DNA of 64,000 nt from Marinomonas pollencensis (GTDB lineage Bacteria > Pseudomonadota > Gammaproteobacteria > Pseudomonadales > Marinomonadaceae). Below the pieces are notes generated by a model. It made no database searches and was not told the origin of the DNA. It worked only from the letters and a program-made list of their open reading frames with translations. The stretch spans positions 1 through 64,000 of the forward strand of contig NZ_QUNG01000004.1 of assembly GCF_003387375.1 (NCBI RefSeq), read 5' to 3'. The position numbers were made by a program, and so were the translations under genes. Of the stretch, positions 25,926 through 38,182 are shown piece after piece; the first letter of the stretch is position 1; every line of letters starts with the position of its first letter.

Positions 25926-26798
25926 TTACCAGCCAGTAATTTCTTTAAGGCCAGCACCGATATCAGCTAGAGAACGAACGGTTTTAACACCAGCGTCTTC
26001 TAGAGCTGCAAATTTCTCATCAGCAGTACCTTTACCACCAGAGATGATCGCACCAGCGTGACCCATGCGCTTACCAGCAGGTGCAGTAACACCAGCAATG
26101 TAAGAAACAACAGGCTTAGTTACGTTTGCTTTGATGTAAGCAGCCGCTTCTTCTTCCGCTGTACCACCGATTTCACCGATCATAACAATCGCTTCAGTCT
26201 GTGGATCGTTTTGGAACATTTCCAATACGTCGATGAAGTTAGTACCTGGGATTGGGTCACCACCAATACCGACACAAGTAGATTGGCCGAAGCCAGCGTC
26301 AGTAGTTTGCTTAACCGCTTCATAAGTCAAAGTACCAGAACGAGATACGATACCTACTTTACCTGGCATGTGGATATGGCCAGGCATGATGCCGATTTTA
26401 GATTCGCCAGGAGTGATAACACCTGGGCAGTTAGGGCCGATAAGACGAACACCTAGAGAATCACAAGCTACTTTACAATCAAGCATATCAAGAGTCGGGA
26501 TGCCTTCAGTGATACAAACGATTAGTTTGATACCAGCATTCGCCGCTTCAAGGATAGAATCTTTACAGAAAGGAGCTGGTACGTAGATAACAGACGCTTC
26601 AGCGCCAGTTTCTTCAACCGCTTCTTTTACTGTGTTGAATACAGGTAGACCAAGGTGAGTTTGACCACCTTTACCTGGAGTAACACCACCTACCATTTTA
26701 GTTCCGTATGCAATCGCTTGCTCGGAATGGAAAGTACCTTGTCCGCCAGTGAAACCCTGACAGATAACTTTTGTATCTTTGTTAATTAAGACAGACAT
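25926..26798 (-). CDS. sucD: Succinyl-CoA synthetase (ADP-forming) alpha subunit
   Basis: Catalyses succinyl-CoA + NDP + Pi to succinate + CoA + NTP together with SucC. 290 residues, the family length. The CoA-binding Rossmann part opens with [19 protein letters not shown], and the phosphohistidine loop is [18 protein letters not shown] near 247-264. It is separated from sucC by two bases and is clearly in the same operon. Terminator at 25864-25896. Confidence 0.97.
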   Translation of the reverse strand: MSVLINKDTKVICQGFTGGQGTFHSEQAIAYGTKMVGGVTPGKGGQTHLGLPVFNTVKEAVEETGAEASVIYVPAPFCKDSILEAANAGIKLIVCITEGIPTLDMLDCKVACDSLGVRLIGPNCPGVITPGESKIGIMPGHIHMPGKVGIVSRSGTLTYEAVKQTTDAGFGQSTCVGIGGDPIPGTNFIDVLEMFQNDPQTEAIVMIGEIGGTAEEEAAAYIKANVTKPVVSYIAGVTAPAGKRMGHAGAIISGGKGTADEKFAALEDAGVKTVRSLADIGAGLKEITGW

Positions 26799-26800
26799 TA

Positions 26801-27967
26801 TTATTTGCCCTCCGCAGCTTTAACAACTTGCTCAGCTGCGTCTTTTAGACTTGTTGCAGCAATGATATCAAGATCAGAGTTCGCTAGAACTTCACGACCA
26901 AGATCAGCATTCGTACCTTCTAGACGAACAACAACAGGCACGTTAACGCCTACTTGTTCAACCGCACCGATAATACCTTCAGCGATCATGTCACAACGAA
27001 CGATACCACCGAAAATGTTAACCAAAACGGCTTTAACATTGTCATCAGAAAGGATGATTTTGAACGCTTCAGCTACACGCTCTTTCGTCGCGCCGCCACC
27101 AACGTCTAGGAAGTTAGCAGGTTTGCCGCCGTGTAGGTTTACGATGTCCATTGTACCCATCGCTAGACCAGCACCGTTTACCATGCAGCCAACGTTTCCG
27201 TCTAGTGCAACGTAGTTAAGTTCCCATTGTGCTGCATGTGCTTCACGCTCATCTTCTTGAGATGGATCGTGGAACTCTTGCATTTTCTTCTGACGGTAAA
27301 CCGCGTTGCTGTCGATGTTGATTTTACCATCTAGGCAGTGAAGGTTACCTTCATCAGTGATTACAAGTGGGTTGATTTCTAGCAATGCGAAATCGTAGTC
27401 ATGGAACATTTGAGACAAACCAAGGAAGATCTTAGTGAACTGCTTGATTTGAGCTGGGTTAAGACCCATTTTAAATGCCATTTCACGAGCTTGGTAAGGT
27501 TGAGCGCCAACCAAAGGATCGATGATCGCTTTGTGGATTAGCTCAGGAGTTTCCTCAGCTACTTTCTCAATCTCAACACCGCCTTCAGTAGAGGCCATGA
27601 ATACAACTTTACGAGTAGAACGGTCAACAACCGCACCTAGGTACAGTTCGTTGTCGATGTCAGTGCAAGATTCAACAAGAATCTTAGCTACTGGCTGACC
27701 ATTTTCGTCTGTTTGGTAAGTAACTAGGTTTTTACCTAACCAGTTTTCTGCAAATGCAGCAACTTCTTCATAAGAATCAACAAGTTTTACACCGCCCGCT
27801 TTACCACGACCGCCAGCATGCACCTGAGCTTTAACAACCCATTTGTCACCGCCAATTTTTTTCGCTGCTTCCACTGCCGCTTCCGGCGTGTCTACTGCGT
27901 ACCCTGTAGATACTGGCAGACCGTACTCAGCAAAAAGCTGTTTAGCCTGATATTCATGTAAGTTCAT
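26801..27967 (-). CDS. sucC: Succinyl-CoA synthetase beta subunit
   Basis: The ATP-grasp partner of SucD, 388 residues. It begins [19 protein letters not shown], the standard N-terminus; [18 protein letters not shown] is the nucleotide-binding region, and [18 protein letters not shown] is in the C-terminal domain that contacts the phosphohistidine. The ATG at 27967 with GGAAGAA upstream is used; the frame stays open to 28033, but those residues are not family sequence. It follows lpd by about 90 bases. Confidence 0.96.
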   Translation of the reverse strand: MNLHEYQAKQLFAEYGLPVSTGYAVDTPEAAVEAAKKIGGDKWVVKAQVHAGGRGKAGGVKLVDSYEEVAAFAENWLGKNLVTYQTDENGQPVAKILVESCTDIDNELYLGAVVDRSTRKVVFMASTEGGVEIEKVAEETPELIHKAIIDPLVGAQPYQAREMAFKMGLNPAQIKQFTKIFLGLSQMFHDYDFALLEINPLVITDEGNLHCLDGKINIDSNAVYRQKKMQEFHDPSQEDEREAHAAQWELNYVALDGNVGCMVNGAGLAMGTMDIVNLHGGKPANFLDVGGGATKERVAEAFKIILSDDNVKAVLVNIFGGIVRCDMIAEGIIGAVEQVGVNVPVVVRLEGTNADLGREVLANSDLDIIAATSLKDAAEQVVKAAEGK

Positions 27968-28054
27968 TTGATTCTTCCGCTCATCTGAATGATTGACATA
28001 AGCTCTGTCTTTAAAGACAGAAATTACCGGCACTAGGCCGGCAAATCTAATTTT

Positions 28055-29509
<1,455 letters not shown>

Positions 29510-29523
29510 TTATCTTGCTGAAC

Positions 29524-29616
29524 TGTAGCAACCCTGCAAGGGTTGCTACAAAATCAATTCGTTCCTTTAAAATGGGTACGAACACTTAGATTACAAGTGC
29601 TTATACTTCAAGCACT
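29524..29616 (-). promoter_or_regulatory. Two hairpins in the sucB-lpd intergenic region
   Basis: TGTAGCAACCC-TGCAA-GGGTTGCTACA at 29524-29550 is a perfect 11-bp stem, and AGTGCTT/AAGCACT at 29596-29616 forms a second. Neither is followed by a U-run on the minus strand. They sit inside the operon and could be processing, stabilising or attenuating structures that set lpd-sucCD expression relative to sucAB. Confidence 0.6.
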
Positions 29617-29642
29617 CACTCTTCAAATACTCAGCGAATCAA

Positions 29643-31166
29643 TTAGATTTCAAGTAGAAGACGAGATGGATCTTCTAGAAGCTCTTTGATCGTAACCAAG
29701 AATTGCACCGCTTCTTTACCATCGATCATACGGTGGTCGTAAGAAAGCGCTAGGTACATCATAGGTTGGATCACAACTTGACCATTAACCGCCATTGGGC
29801 GCTCTTGGATTTTGTGCATACCCAAGATCGCAGTTTGTGGTGGGTTAATGATTGGCGTAGATAGCAAAGAACCAAACGTTCCGCCATTAGTGATGGTGAA
29901 AGTACCACCTTGCATGTCGTTCATACCAAGCTTGCCGTCACGGCCGCGTAGTGCGAAATCCATGATAGTTGACTCAATATCTGCAAGGCCCATTGCTTCT
30001 GTATTACGCAATACTGGAACCATCAAACCACGGTCAGTGGAAACGGCAACACCGATGTCTTGGTAGCCATGGTAAACCATGTCGTTGCCGTCGATAGAAG
30101 CGTTCACTGCTGGGAAGCGTTTTAGTGCTTCTGTCGCCGCTTTCACGAAGAAAGACATAAAGCCAAGCTTAGTGCCGTTATGAGTCTTCATGAACAAGTC
30201 TTTGTACTTCTTACGAAGTTCCATGACTGGACCCATGTTAACTTCGTTGTAAGTCGTCAACAAAGCAGCAGTTTGCTGTGCTTCAACAAGACGCTTAGCA
30301 ATCGTCGCACGAAGACGTGTCATAGGAACACGTTTTTCAATGCGCGCATCATCACCTAGAGCAGGCAAAGCAGCTGGCGCTGCCGCTTTAGCAGCAGGTG
30401 CTGGAGCAGCCGCTGGTTTCGCTTTAACTGCAGCGTCAACATCTTCTTTAGTGATGCGTCCACCTTTGCCAGTGCCTTTAACTTGCGCTGCGGTTAGACC
30501 CGCTTCCGCCAATGCTTTACGAGCCGCTGGGCCTGCAACACCATCTTCGTCAGCTTCTGCAGGAGCAGCCGCTGCTGGCGCCGCTGCCGCAGCAGGTGCT
30601 GCTGCAGCCGTTGCACCCACTAGGAAGTTCGCTAGGACTTCATTACTTAGTACCGTTTCGCCTTCCGCTTTAAGGACGTCGCCAATAACACCATCTGCTG
30701 GCGCAACCACTTCTAAAACGACTTTGTCTGTTTCGATATCAACAATATGCTCATCACGTGCACATGCTTCACCTGGTTGCTTGTACCAAGTTGCTACTGT
30801 GCCGTCGGCAACAGACTCTGGGAAAGTTGGCGTTTTAATTTGTACGCTTTCTTGCGCTGCCGCAGGTGCTGAAGCCGCTGGCGCAGCTGCTTCGGCTGCT
30901 TCGGCTGCTGGTGCTGCGGAAGCCGCTGCACCAGATTCAAAAATAGCCAATACTTCGTCACTTAGTACAACGTCGCCTTCTGCTTTTAGTACGTCTTTTA
31001 GAACGCCATCAGCCGGTGCCACTACTTCTAAGACAACTTTATCTGTTTCGATGTCTACAATGTGCTCATCACGGGCACAGGCTTCACCTGGTTGTTTGTA
31101 CCAAGTAGCAACGGTGCCGTCTGCTACAGATTCTGGAAAAGTAGGTGCTTTAATTTCAATACTCAT
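29643..31166 (-). CDS. sucB: Dihydrolipoyl succinyltransferase (E2) with two lipoyl domains
   Basis: E2 core of 2-oxoglutarate dehydrogenase; transfers succinyl to CoA. 507 residues, about 100 longer than E. coli SucB, because there are two lipoyl domains: residues about 2-77 with lipoyl lysine K43 and about 108-183 with K148, both in [17 protein letters not shown]. Alanine/proline linkers separate them from the peripheral-subunit-binding domain (about 210-247) and the catalytic domain with [10 protein letters not shown] (H478). The domains differ at only a few residues. The ATG start is 33 bases after the sucA stop. Confidence 0.96.
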   Translation of the reverse strand: MSIEIKAPTFPESVADGTVATWYKQPGEACARDEHIVDIETDKVVLEVVAPADGVLKDVLKAEGDVVLSDEVLAIFESGAAASAAPAAEAAEAAAPAASAPAAAQESVQIKTPTFPESVADGTVATWYKQPGEACARDEHIVDIETDKVVLEVVAPADGVIGDVLKAEGETVLSNEVLANFLVGATAAAAPAAAAAPAAAAPAEADEDGVAGPAARKALAEAGLTAAQVKGTGKGGRITKEDVDAAVKAKPAAAPAPAAKAAAPAALPALGDDARIEKRVPMTRLRATIAKRLVEAQQTAALLTTYNEVNMGPVMELRKKYKDLFMKTHNGTKLGFMSFFVKAATEALKRFPAVNASIDGNDMVYHGYQDIGVAVSTDRGLMVPVLRNTEAMGLADIESTIMDFALRGRDGKLGMNDMQGGTFTITNGGTFGSLLSTPIINPPQTAILGMHKIQERPMAVNGQVVIQPMMYLALSYDHRMIDGKEAVQFLVTIKELLEDPSRLLLEI

Positions 31167-31199
31167 TTGATACCCTTATCTCTCTGACAGGCTATGGTG

Positions 31200-34037
31200 C
31201 TAGCCAACTAATGCGTCGTTAACCAGCGCTTCTTGTTCTTCAACATGGATAGACATATAACCAGCGGCTGGCGCAGCAGACGAAATACGGCCTGCAAAAC
31301 GAATTTTCAGCTCTGGGTACAGTTTTTCCAATACTCGGTTCATACGGTGACGATTGGCATGCCAAGCACCTTGGTTCTTAGGCTCTTCTTGACACCAAAC
31401 TAGGCTCTCAACATTTTTGTACTGTTCTAATACGGATTCTAAATCATCGTATGGGAACGGGTACAATTGCTCCAAGCGAATCACAACAACATCGTCTTTC
31501 TCCAGTTCAGTACGACGGTTGATCAAGTCGTAGTAAACTTTACCGCTACACAGAACAATGCGTTTTACTTTGTCTGCTGCAATGGTGTCAGATGTTTCTG
31601 GCAATACCGTTTTGAAGCTACCTTCAGCCAAGTCTTCTAACGTTGAGACCGCTTGCTTATGACGAAGCAAACTCTTAGGAGACATAATAACCAGCGGACG
31701 ACGCATAGGACGAATCGCTTGGCGGCGGAGGATATGGAAGATTTGCGACGGAGTCGTCGGCACACACACTTGAATGTTGTATTCAGCACAAAGCTGTAAG
31801 AAACGTTCTAGACGTGCAGATGAGTGCTCAGGACCTTGACCTTCGTAACCATGTGGCAACAGCATAGTTAGGCCACATAAACGACCCCACTTGTGCTCAC
31901 CACTGGTGATAAATTGGTCAATAACCACTTGCGCACCGTTGGCGAAGTCACCAAATTGCGCTTCCCAAATAACCAAGCCTTTTGGCGCAGTCGTTGAGTA
32001 GCCGTATTCGAATGCCAATACCGCTTCTTCAGACAAGTAAGAATCGTACAGATCCAAAGTTGGCTGATTATCAGACAAATGTTTCAAAGGAACATAAGTA
32101 CTGCCGTCTTTTTGGCTGTGAATAACCGCATGACGGTGAGAGAAAGTACCACGACCAGAATCCTGACCGGTAATACGGATTGGGTAATCCTGCTCAAGCA
32201 AGGTAGCAAAAGCCAAGGTTTCAGCGTAACCCCAATTTAGCGGCAATGCCCCTGCGGTCATTTTATCGCGATCTTGGTAAATCTTCTGAACTTGACGCTG
32301 AACCACAACCCCATCTGGGATATGAGTTAATTTTTTCGCCACTTCTTGAAGCTTAGCTAACGGGTAAGAGGTATCCCCTGCATCCGTCCATTCAACACCA
32401 AGGTAGGGCTTCCAATTAACAAACAACTCAGATTTCGGCTCTAATACCAAGCTCTTAGCAACATGACGACCGTTATCTAGGTCTTCACGGTTTTCGCTGA
32501 CCATGCCAGCAGATTCCGCTTCAGTCACTACTTTTTCTGTAATCAAACGGTCTGAGTACAAAGTACGAGTCGTTTTAAGCTTGCTAATGATGCTGTACAT
32601 CAATGGCTGAGTGCCTGATGGCTCATCGGTTTCGTTGTGACCGCGACGACGGTAACAAACCATGTCGATCACTACATCACGACCAAACTCGTAACGGTAA
32701 TCCAGTGCCAACTGAGTAATGAACAAGACCGCTTCTGGGTCATCGCCATTCACATGGAAGATTGGCGCTTGGATCATTTTCGCAACATCCGTTGCGTACT
32801 CAGTAGAACGAGAGTCATCTTGACGGTTAGTGGTAAAACCAACCTGGTTGTTAATCACGATATGAACCGTACCACCAGTATGGTAAGCACGAGTCTGAGA
32901 CATCTGGAATGTCTCCATTACCACACCCTGACCTGCAAAAGCAGCATCACCATGGATCGAAATAGGCACGACAGTCTTACCTGTTGTGTCTTTACGACGA
33001 TCTTGACGAGCTCGTACAGACCCTTCAACCACTGGCGATACAATTTCCAAGTGAGATGGGTTAAAGGCAAGCGCGATATGTACTTCGCCACCTGCTGTCA
33101 TCACATTTGAAGAGAAACCTTGGTGGTATTTTACGTCACCAGAAGTGTTTACCAGTTTCTTACCTTCAAACTCATCAAACAAATCTTTTGGATTTTTACC
33201 TAGGGTGTTCACCAAGACGTTTAGGCGACCACGGTGTGCCATACCAATGACAACTTCTTTGGCGCCAAGAGCACCAGAGCGTTGGATTAGTTCGTTCACC
33301 ATAGGAATTAGGCTTTCGCCACCTTCAAGGCCAAAACGTTTCGCGCCTGGGTAACGACTCGCAAGATATTTTTCTAGACCTTCTGCAGCGGTTAGACGCT
33401 CTAAAAGGGATCGACGAGTTTCAGGAGAAAATTCAGGGCGGGATCTTACTGATTCAACACGTTGCTGAAGCCACGCTTTTTCTTGCGTATCAACAATGTG
33501 CATAAATTCATAGCCTACGCTGCCGCAGTAGGTTTTTTCTAATTCGGAAATGATTTCACTAAGTTTCATGGTTTCTTTATTAAAGAACAAAGAACCTGTT
33601 TTAAACTGTGTATCAAAATCCGCACCAGTTAACTGGTGATAACCAATGTCCAAGTCAGCAACTTTTTCACGCTTTTGCAATCCAAGTGGATCAAGCGTTG
33701 CATGCTGATGACCGCGTACACGGTATGCATTAATTAGCTGAAGTACATTAATTTGTTTTTGTTCGTGATCAGAACCGGCTGCTGTACCTGCTGAAGCAGG
33801 CATTGAGCGAAACTTGTTTTTGCCAAGCTCCAAGAACTGCTCTTGAATAACTGAATGAGGAAGGTCGGTTGATTGTGCTTCGCTAACGCGAGGCAGCTGA
33901 TCAAAACATTTTCTCCATTCTTCCGATACTGAGTTCGGATCGACTAGGTAGCTTTCAAACAACCCCTCAACGTATTCCAAGTTACCACCTGAAAAATGAG
34001 AGGTGCCCCATAGCAACTCCATTAAACTTTCGTGCAT
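31200..34037 (-). CDS. sucA: 2-oxoglutarate dehydrogenase E1 component
   Basis: Thiamine-diphosphate-dependent decarboxylase of 945 residues. The N-terminus MHESLMELLWGTSHFSGGN includes the segment that binds SucB. ThDP/Mg site: HGDAAFAGQGVVMETFQMS and VINNQVGFTTN. AHRGRLNVLVNTLGK and the C-terminal WCQEEPKNQGAWHANRHRM are also characteristic. It acts in the cytoplasm with SucB and Lpd. It is preceded by its own 360-base gap after the sdhB terminator, so it likely has a separate promoter. Confidence 0.97.
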   Translation of the reverse strand: MHESLMELLWGTSHFSGGNLEYVEGLFESYLVDPNSVSEEWRKCFDQLPRVSEAQSTDLPHSVIQEQFLELGKNKFRSMPASAGTAAGSDHEQKQINVLQLINAYRVRGHQHATLDPLGLQKREKVADLDIGYHQLTGADFDTQFKTGSLFFNKETMKLSEIISELEKTYCGSVGYEFMHIVDTQEKAWLQQRVESVRSRPEFSPETRRSLLERLTAAEGLEKYLASRYPGAKRFGLEGGESLIPMVNELIQRSGALGAKEVVIGMAHRGRLNVLVNTLGKNPKDLFDEFEGKKLVNTSGDVKYHQGFSSNVMTAGGEVHIALAFNPSHLEIVSPVVEGSVRARQDRRKDTTGKTVVPISIHGDAAFAGQGVVMETFQMSQTRAYHTGGTVHIVINNQVGFTTNRQDDSRSTEYATDVAKMIQAPIFHVNGDDPEAVLFITQLALDYRYEFGRDVVIDMVCYRRRGHNETDEPSGTQPLMYSIISKLKTTRTLYSDRLITEKVVTEAESAGMVSENREDLDNGRHVAKSLVLEPKSELFVNWKPYLGVEWTDAGDTSYPLAKLQEVAKKLTHIPDGVVVQRQVQKIYQDRDKMTAGALPLNWGYAETLAFATLLEQDYPIRITGQDSGRGTFSHRHAVIHSQKDGSTYVPLKHLSDNQPTLDLYDSYLSEEAVLAFEYGYSTTAPKGLVIWEAQFGDFANGAQVVIDQFITSGEHKWGRLCGLTMLLPHGYEGQGPEHSSARLERFLQLCAEYNIQVCVPTTPSQIFHILRRQAIRPMRRPLVIMSPKSLLRHKQAVSTLEDLAEGSFKTVLPETSDTIAADKVKRIVLCSGKVYYDLINRRTELEKDDVVVIRLEQLYPFPYDDLESVLEQYKNVESLVWCQEEPKNQGAWHANRHRMNRVLEKLYPELKIRFAGRISSAAPAAGYMSIHVEEQEALVNDALVG

Positions 34038-34401
34038 TCTCGATCACCCTTATGTTCGAGCCAGCTACCGGGGTCCCGGTATGAATCCATCATATTCGAT
34101 CGATCACTTCATCAGGCCCGTAAGGCTGTTAAAGCCTCGATTTATTGTCAATTTGTCACCACATTTTGTCCTATTGCATTTCATACCAAACCCTCTCGAC
34201 AATGCACCTCTGTGCCATTGTTTGCCGAAGCAATAACCGTGAAGGTTTCTCTTAGTACATCCCTGCAAGCAGAGGACAAATTTTAAATTCTTTTTGCTTA
34301 CTTCTCTACATCAAAAGATGCAAAAACGGCGGCATTGAAAAGCAAATTCAAGCCGCCTGTTCACAATTCACTCTATCTTAACAAAGTGAATCATTTATTA
34401 C
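34038..34401. other. sdhB-sucA intergenic region
   Basis: Holds the sdhB terminator at 34322-34358, and from about 34320 down to 34038 the upstream region of sucA. I cannot pick a promoter with confidence. No small gene is supported. Confidence 0.5.
34322..34358 (-). terminator. Rho-independent terminator after sdhB
   Basis: On the minus strand GGCGGC-TTGAA...TTCAA-(T)GCCGCC is followed by GTTTTTGC. The arms are 34328-34333 and 34352-34357, with inner TTGAA/TTCAA pairing. It lies about 45 bases past the sdhB stop codon and would separate sdhCDAB from sucAB, at least partly. Confidence 0.78.
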
Positions 34402-35106
34402 TTAAGTTGCACGTTGCAAAAGCATGCTGCGGATATTACCGATTGCTTTAGTCGGGTTTAATCCTTTAGGGCATACGTTGACACAGTTCATGATACCGTG
34501 GCAACGGAATACACTAAATGGATCATCTAAATCACCCAAACGCTCTTGCGTAGCCGTATCACGGCTGTCTGCCAAGAAACGGTAAGCCTGTAGCAAACCA
34601 GATGGCCCAATAAACTTATCAGGGTTCCACCAGAATGACGGACAAGCTGTTGAACAACATGCACACAAGATACACTCGTAAAGGCCATCAAGCTTTTCAC
34701 GCTCTTCAGGACTTTGCAAACGCTCAATGGCTGGCGCTGGCGTATCGTTGATAAGGAAAGGACGAATTTTTTCGTACTGCTTGTAGAATTGCCCCATATC
34801 AACCACTAGGTCGCGTATCACTGGCAAGCCCGGCAGCGGACGCAAGACAAGCTTACCATTCTTCGCTGCTTCAGAAACGGTCGTAATACAAGCCAGACCA
34901 TTTTTACCTGACATATTCATACCATCGGAACCACATACACCTTCACGGCATGAACGACGGTAAGAAATAGTAGGATCTTGCGCTTTCAACAAGTTCAACA
35001 CATCCAGAACCATAAGATCTTTGCCTTCAGGCAGATCAATCTGGTAATCCTTCATGTATGGCGCATCGTCCACCTCAGGATTGTAACGATAAATACTAAC
35101 TAACAT
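34402..35106 (-). CDS. sdhB: Succinate dehydrogenase iron-sulfur subunit
   Basis: Carries the three Fe-S clusters between SdhA flavin and quinone. 234 residues. The 2Fe-2S site is SCREGVCGSDG plus a downstream cysteine in NGLACITT. The 4Fe-4S site is CILCACCSTACP, and the 3Fe-4S site is CHGIMNCVNVCPKG. As in E. coli, an aspartate (GSDG) takes one 2Fe-2S position. Peripheral on the cytoplasmic face of the inner membrane. It is 12 bases after sdhA in the same operon. Confidence 0.97.
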   Translation of the reverse strand: MLVSIYRYNPEVDDAPYMKDYQIDLPEGKDLMVLDVLNLLKAQDPTISYRRSCREGVCGSDGMNMSGKNGLACITTVSEAAKNGKLVLRPLPGLPVIRDLVVDMGQFYKQYEKIRPFLINDTPAPAIERLQSPEEREKLDGLYECILCACCSTACPSFWWNPDKFIGPSGLLQAYRFLADSRDTATQERLGDLDDPFSVFRCHGIMNCVNVCPKGLNPTKAIGNIRSMLLQRAT

Positions 35107-35118
35107 TCCAATTACTCC

Positions 35119-36891
35119 TTAGTATGAACGAACTGTAGGTGGAAAAGCTTCCATCGTTTTCGGTCCAAAGTTTACGTCACGCTTGGTAACGGCTTTGCTC
35201 GCTGGATGGAACAATGAGTGTTTCAACCAATTCTCATCATCACGCTCAGTAAAGTCATTACGGGCATGTGCACCACGACTTTCTTTACGGAACTCAGCTG
35301 GAATAGCGGTTGCCTCTGCCACTTCTAACAAGTTCTCAAGTTCAAGCGCCTCAACACGAGCCGTGTTAAATGCCTGACTCTTATCGCTAAGGTTAAGATT
35401 CTCAACACGAGTACGAATTTCTTCCAGTGCTTTCAAGCCTTTTTGCATCATGGCACCTTCGCGGAATACACCGAAGTACAACTGCATCACTTTTTGCAGC
35501 TCTGCACGAACGGTGGCAACATCTTCACCACCTGTGGTGTTGTTCAGACGCTCCAAACGAGCCATGGCTTTTGCAATATCTGTGTCGTTTGCATCAAGTG
35601 TATCGAAACCTGCGTCCAACACTTTCTTAACATGCAAACCAACCGCACGACCAAAGACAACCAAATCAAGCAGTGAGTTACCACCTAGGCGGTTTGCACC
35701 GTGTACAGATACACAAGCAATTTCACCACAAGCGTACAAACCTTCAATCACGACATCGTCGCCATTTTCGTTTTGCTGTAGCGCTTGACCACTAATATTA
35801 GTCGGCACACCACCCATCATGTAGTGACAAGTAGGAATAACTGGGATTGGCTCTTTAACTGGATCCACGTGAGCAAAAGTACGAGACAACTCTAGGATAC
35901 CAGGAAGACGTTTGTTCAAGGTTTCCTCACCTAGATGGTCAAGCTTAAGCAATACATGATCGCCTTCTGGACCACAACCACGACCTTCTAGGATCTCAAG
36001 AATCATAGAGCGCGCTACCACATCACGACCTGCAAGGTCTTTCGCGTTTGGCGCATAACGTTCCATGAAACGCTCGCCGTCTTTGTTGATCAGGTAACCA
36101 CCTTCACCACGACAACCTTCTGTCACTAGTGTACCGGCACCATAGATACCCGTTGGGTGGAACTGCCACATTTCCATGTCTTGTACAGGGAAACCAGCAC
36201 GCAATACCATACCAACACCATCACCAGTGTTAATGTGAGCATTAGTAGTAGATTGGAAAATACGACCTGCACCACCAGTAGCCAGTACTGTCGCCTTCGC
36301 TTTCAGATAAACGGTTTCGCCAGTTTCGATGCAGATCGCAATCACACCAACCACTGCGTTGTCGCTGTTTTTAACAAGGTCAGTCGCGTACCACTCGTTA
36401 AAGAAGGTAGTACCGCCTTTCAAGTTCGCTTGGTAAAGCGTGTGCAATAGCGCGTGACCAGTACGGTCAGCCGCGGCACAAGTTCGTGCTGCTTGTCCGC
36501 CTTTACCAAAGTCTTTTGATTGACCACCGAAAGGACGTTGGTAAATACGACCATTCTCTTTACGAGAGAAAGGTAGACCCATGTGCTCAAGCTCGAATAC
36601 CGCTTGTGGACCAACAGAACACATGTACTCGATTGCTTCTTGGTCACCAATGTAGTCTGACCCTTTTACGGTGTCATACATGTGCCAGCGCCAATCATCA
36701 TTTGGATCTTCACTTGCGATCGCACAGGTAATACCACCTTGTGCTGATACTGTGTGTGAACGTGTAGGAAACACTTTCGTTACACACGCTGTGTTCAAAC
36801 CGGATTCAGTCAATTGTAATGCGGCGCGCATACCAGCACCGCCACCACCAATTACAATGGCATCAAAAGAAATAGTACGAATATTTGCCAT
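35119..36891 (-). CDS. sdhA: Succinate dehydrogenase flavoprotein subunit
   Basis: Oxidises succinate to fumarate with covalently bound FAD. 590 residues. FAD motif [15 protein letters not shown]; the flavinylation histidine lies in [13 protein letters not shown]; the active-site region is [21 protein letters not shown]; and the C-terminal half has [16 protein letters not shown]. It is linked by four bases to sdhD upstream. Cytoplasmic side of complex II. Confidence 0.98.
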   Translation of the reverse strand: MANIRTISFDAIVIGGGGAGMRAALQLTESGLNTACVTKVFPTRSHTVSAQGGITCAIASEDPNDDWRWHMYDTVKGSDYIGDQEAIEYMCSVGPQAVFELEHMGLPFSRKENGRIYQRPFGGQSKDFGKGGQAARTCAAADRTGHALLHTLYQANLKGGTTFFNEWYATDLVKNSDNAVVGVIAICIETGETVYLKAKATVLATGGAGRIFQSTTNAHINTGDGVGMVLRAGFPVQDMEMWQFHPTGIYGAGTLVTEGCRGEGGYLINKDGERFMERYAPNAKDLAGRDVVARSMILEILEGRGCGPEGDHVLLKLDHLGEETLNKRLPGILELSRTFAHVDPVKEPIPVIPTCHYMMGGVPTNISGQALQQNENGDDVVIEGLYACGEIACVSVHGANRLGGNSLLDLVVFGRAVGLHVKKVLDAGFDTLDANDTDIAKAMARLERLNNTTGGEDVATVRAELQKVMQLYFGVFREGAMMQKGLKALEEIRTRVENLNLSDKSQAFNTARVEALELENLLEVAEATAIPAEFRKESRGAHARNDFTERDDENWLKHSLFHPASKAVTKRDVNFGPKTMEAFPPTVRSY

Positions 36892-36894
36892 TAC

Positions 36895-37242
36895 TTATAG
36901 CCCCCAAAGAACCTGAATACCCCATACGATGTAAACAAACATCAGTAGACCGCATAGAGCTTGAAAAAAGAAACGAATACCGGTTGGTTTAATGTAGTCA
37001 GTAGAAATTGACCACAAACCAATCCAAGAGTGCATGCCAATAGACAGCAACATCATCAGACTGAAAATACGCATCCAAGTTGTTTCGAACAATGCGCTCC
37101 ACTGATCAAATGTTAGATCAGGGTGCAACAACAAGTAGCCAATAATAAAAACTGTGTACAAGGACAATACGACAGCAGAAATACGCTGCATCATCCAATC
37201 ATATAGACCAGAACGGCCGAAACTAGTGATTTGAGTTACCAT
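36895..37242 (-). CDS. sdhD: Succinate dehydrogenase membrane anchor subunit
   Basis: A 115-residue inner-membrane anchor with three helices that, with SdhC, binds haem b and ubiquinone. It starts MVTQITSFGRSGLYDWMMQR, a standard SdhD beginning; the haem-ligand histidine is likely in LSIGMHSWIGLWSI. ATG 37242 fits the family; a GTG two codons upstream is possible. It overlaps the sdhC stop by seven bases. Confidence 0.94.
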   Translation of the reverse strand: MVTQITSFGRSGLYDWMMQRISAVVLSLYTVFIIGYLLLHPDLTFDQWSALFETTWMRIFSLMMLLSIGMHSWIGLWSISTDYIKPTGIRFFFQALCGLLMFVYIVWGIQVLWGL

Positions 37243-37613
37243 ATCCACACCCCTGCTAAAACGATTAGGACAGCGGCAATCACTAGGTTAGCGATAGCGG
37301 CTTGGCGCCCACTTTCTAATTCTTCAAAATAACCAAGATCCATAAACAGGTGTTTGATACCTGCTACGAAGTGGTATAACAAAGCGGATACAACACCCCA
37401 AATAATGAATTTCGCTAAGAAATTGTTTTGAAGCATATCAGCAACGTGATCAAAACCTTCTTGAGACTCTAAAGAGACATCGAAAGCATAAAACAAGAAG
37501 ATCAAACCAATAAAAAGAATGATTCCTGTTACACGGTGAAGGATGGATACTATTGCTGTTACGGGCTGCGATATTGTTGAAATATCAAGGTTGACTGGTC
37601 TTTTTTTACTCAC
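37236..37613 (-). CDS. sdhC: Succinate dehydrogenase cytochrome b556 subunit
   Basis: 125 residues, three membrane helices. N-terminal SKKRPVNLDISTISQPVTA and SILHRVTGIILFIGL match the family (S and R near the quinone site), and haem-ligand H lies in ALLYHFVAGIKHLFMDLG. The start codon is GTG 37613 with AAAGAG upstream; there is no suitable ATG. First gene of the sdh operon, divergent from gltA across about 570 bases. Confidence 0.95.
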   Translation of the reverse strand: MSKKRPVNLDISTISQPVTAIVSILHRVTGIILFIGLIFLFYAFDVSLESQEGFDHVADMLQNNFLAKFIIWGVVSALLYHFVAGIKHLFMDLGYFEELESGRQAAIANLVIAAVLIVLAGVWIW

Positions 37614-38182
37614 GACTCTTTACACCATTTTATCGATTGAATGGTCAATCACGACCCAATATCTATATGCAGGTACACACTCATTGTTATAAAGTGCTAC
37701 TGCATCATAGGCCTGCTTTGAAAATCCCATCGATTTGCAAACGAGTTTTGGTAAAGCAACTACTCTTTATCGCAATACGTCGGCAAATCAATGAAATCAT
37801 CGGAGCCGCAATTATAGACCAGCAAATTTTACTAAGACAAATAGACAAGAGTAAGGGTTTTCAATGATCATCATTCACAAGCTGAATGTAACCATAAGCT
37901 AAAACAATAATGGTATTAAATTACAGAAAAAATACGAAAAAAATATAATAATTTTTTGTTTGTTATCAATTGGTTAGAACGAAATAGAGTGTTTTTCAAA
38001 CAAGCCGGACAACGCTTTTTTGTCAGATAATTACAAGCAAAAGACCAATTATGCAAGTAATTTGCAAATGCATAAGATTGACTTTTATAGTGCGTAGACA
38101 GTACTTTTTGCCCACCTTCTGGGCTAAGCGCACCAATCCGTCACTTCTTAGCCTCGGATCAGAATATGAAGGAGACCATACA
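37614..38182. other. sdhC-gltA divergent regulatory region
   Basis: About 570 AT-rich bases. No gene is supported. Near gltA lies ATGCAAGTAATTTGCAAATGCAT (about 38051-38073), with several overlapping ATGCA/TGCAT and GCAA/TTGC symmetries, followed by TTGACT (38078-38083), a possible -35. The matching -10 is weak. These may be operator or promoter parts for gltA. Confidence 0.4.

Noticed and set aside
30340-31170. 276-codon frame antisense to sucB
   Set aside because: Composition (Ala, Ser, Thr-rich) simply mirrors the Ala/Pro linkers and duplicated lipoyl domains of sucB on the other strand; no family motif.
38051-38182. N-terminal extension of gltA
   Set aside because: Citrate synthase begins at MADKKAQL with AAGGAGA before it; the upstream codons are leader DNA.
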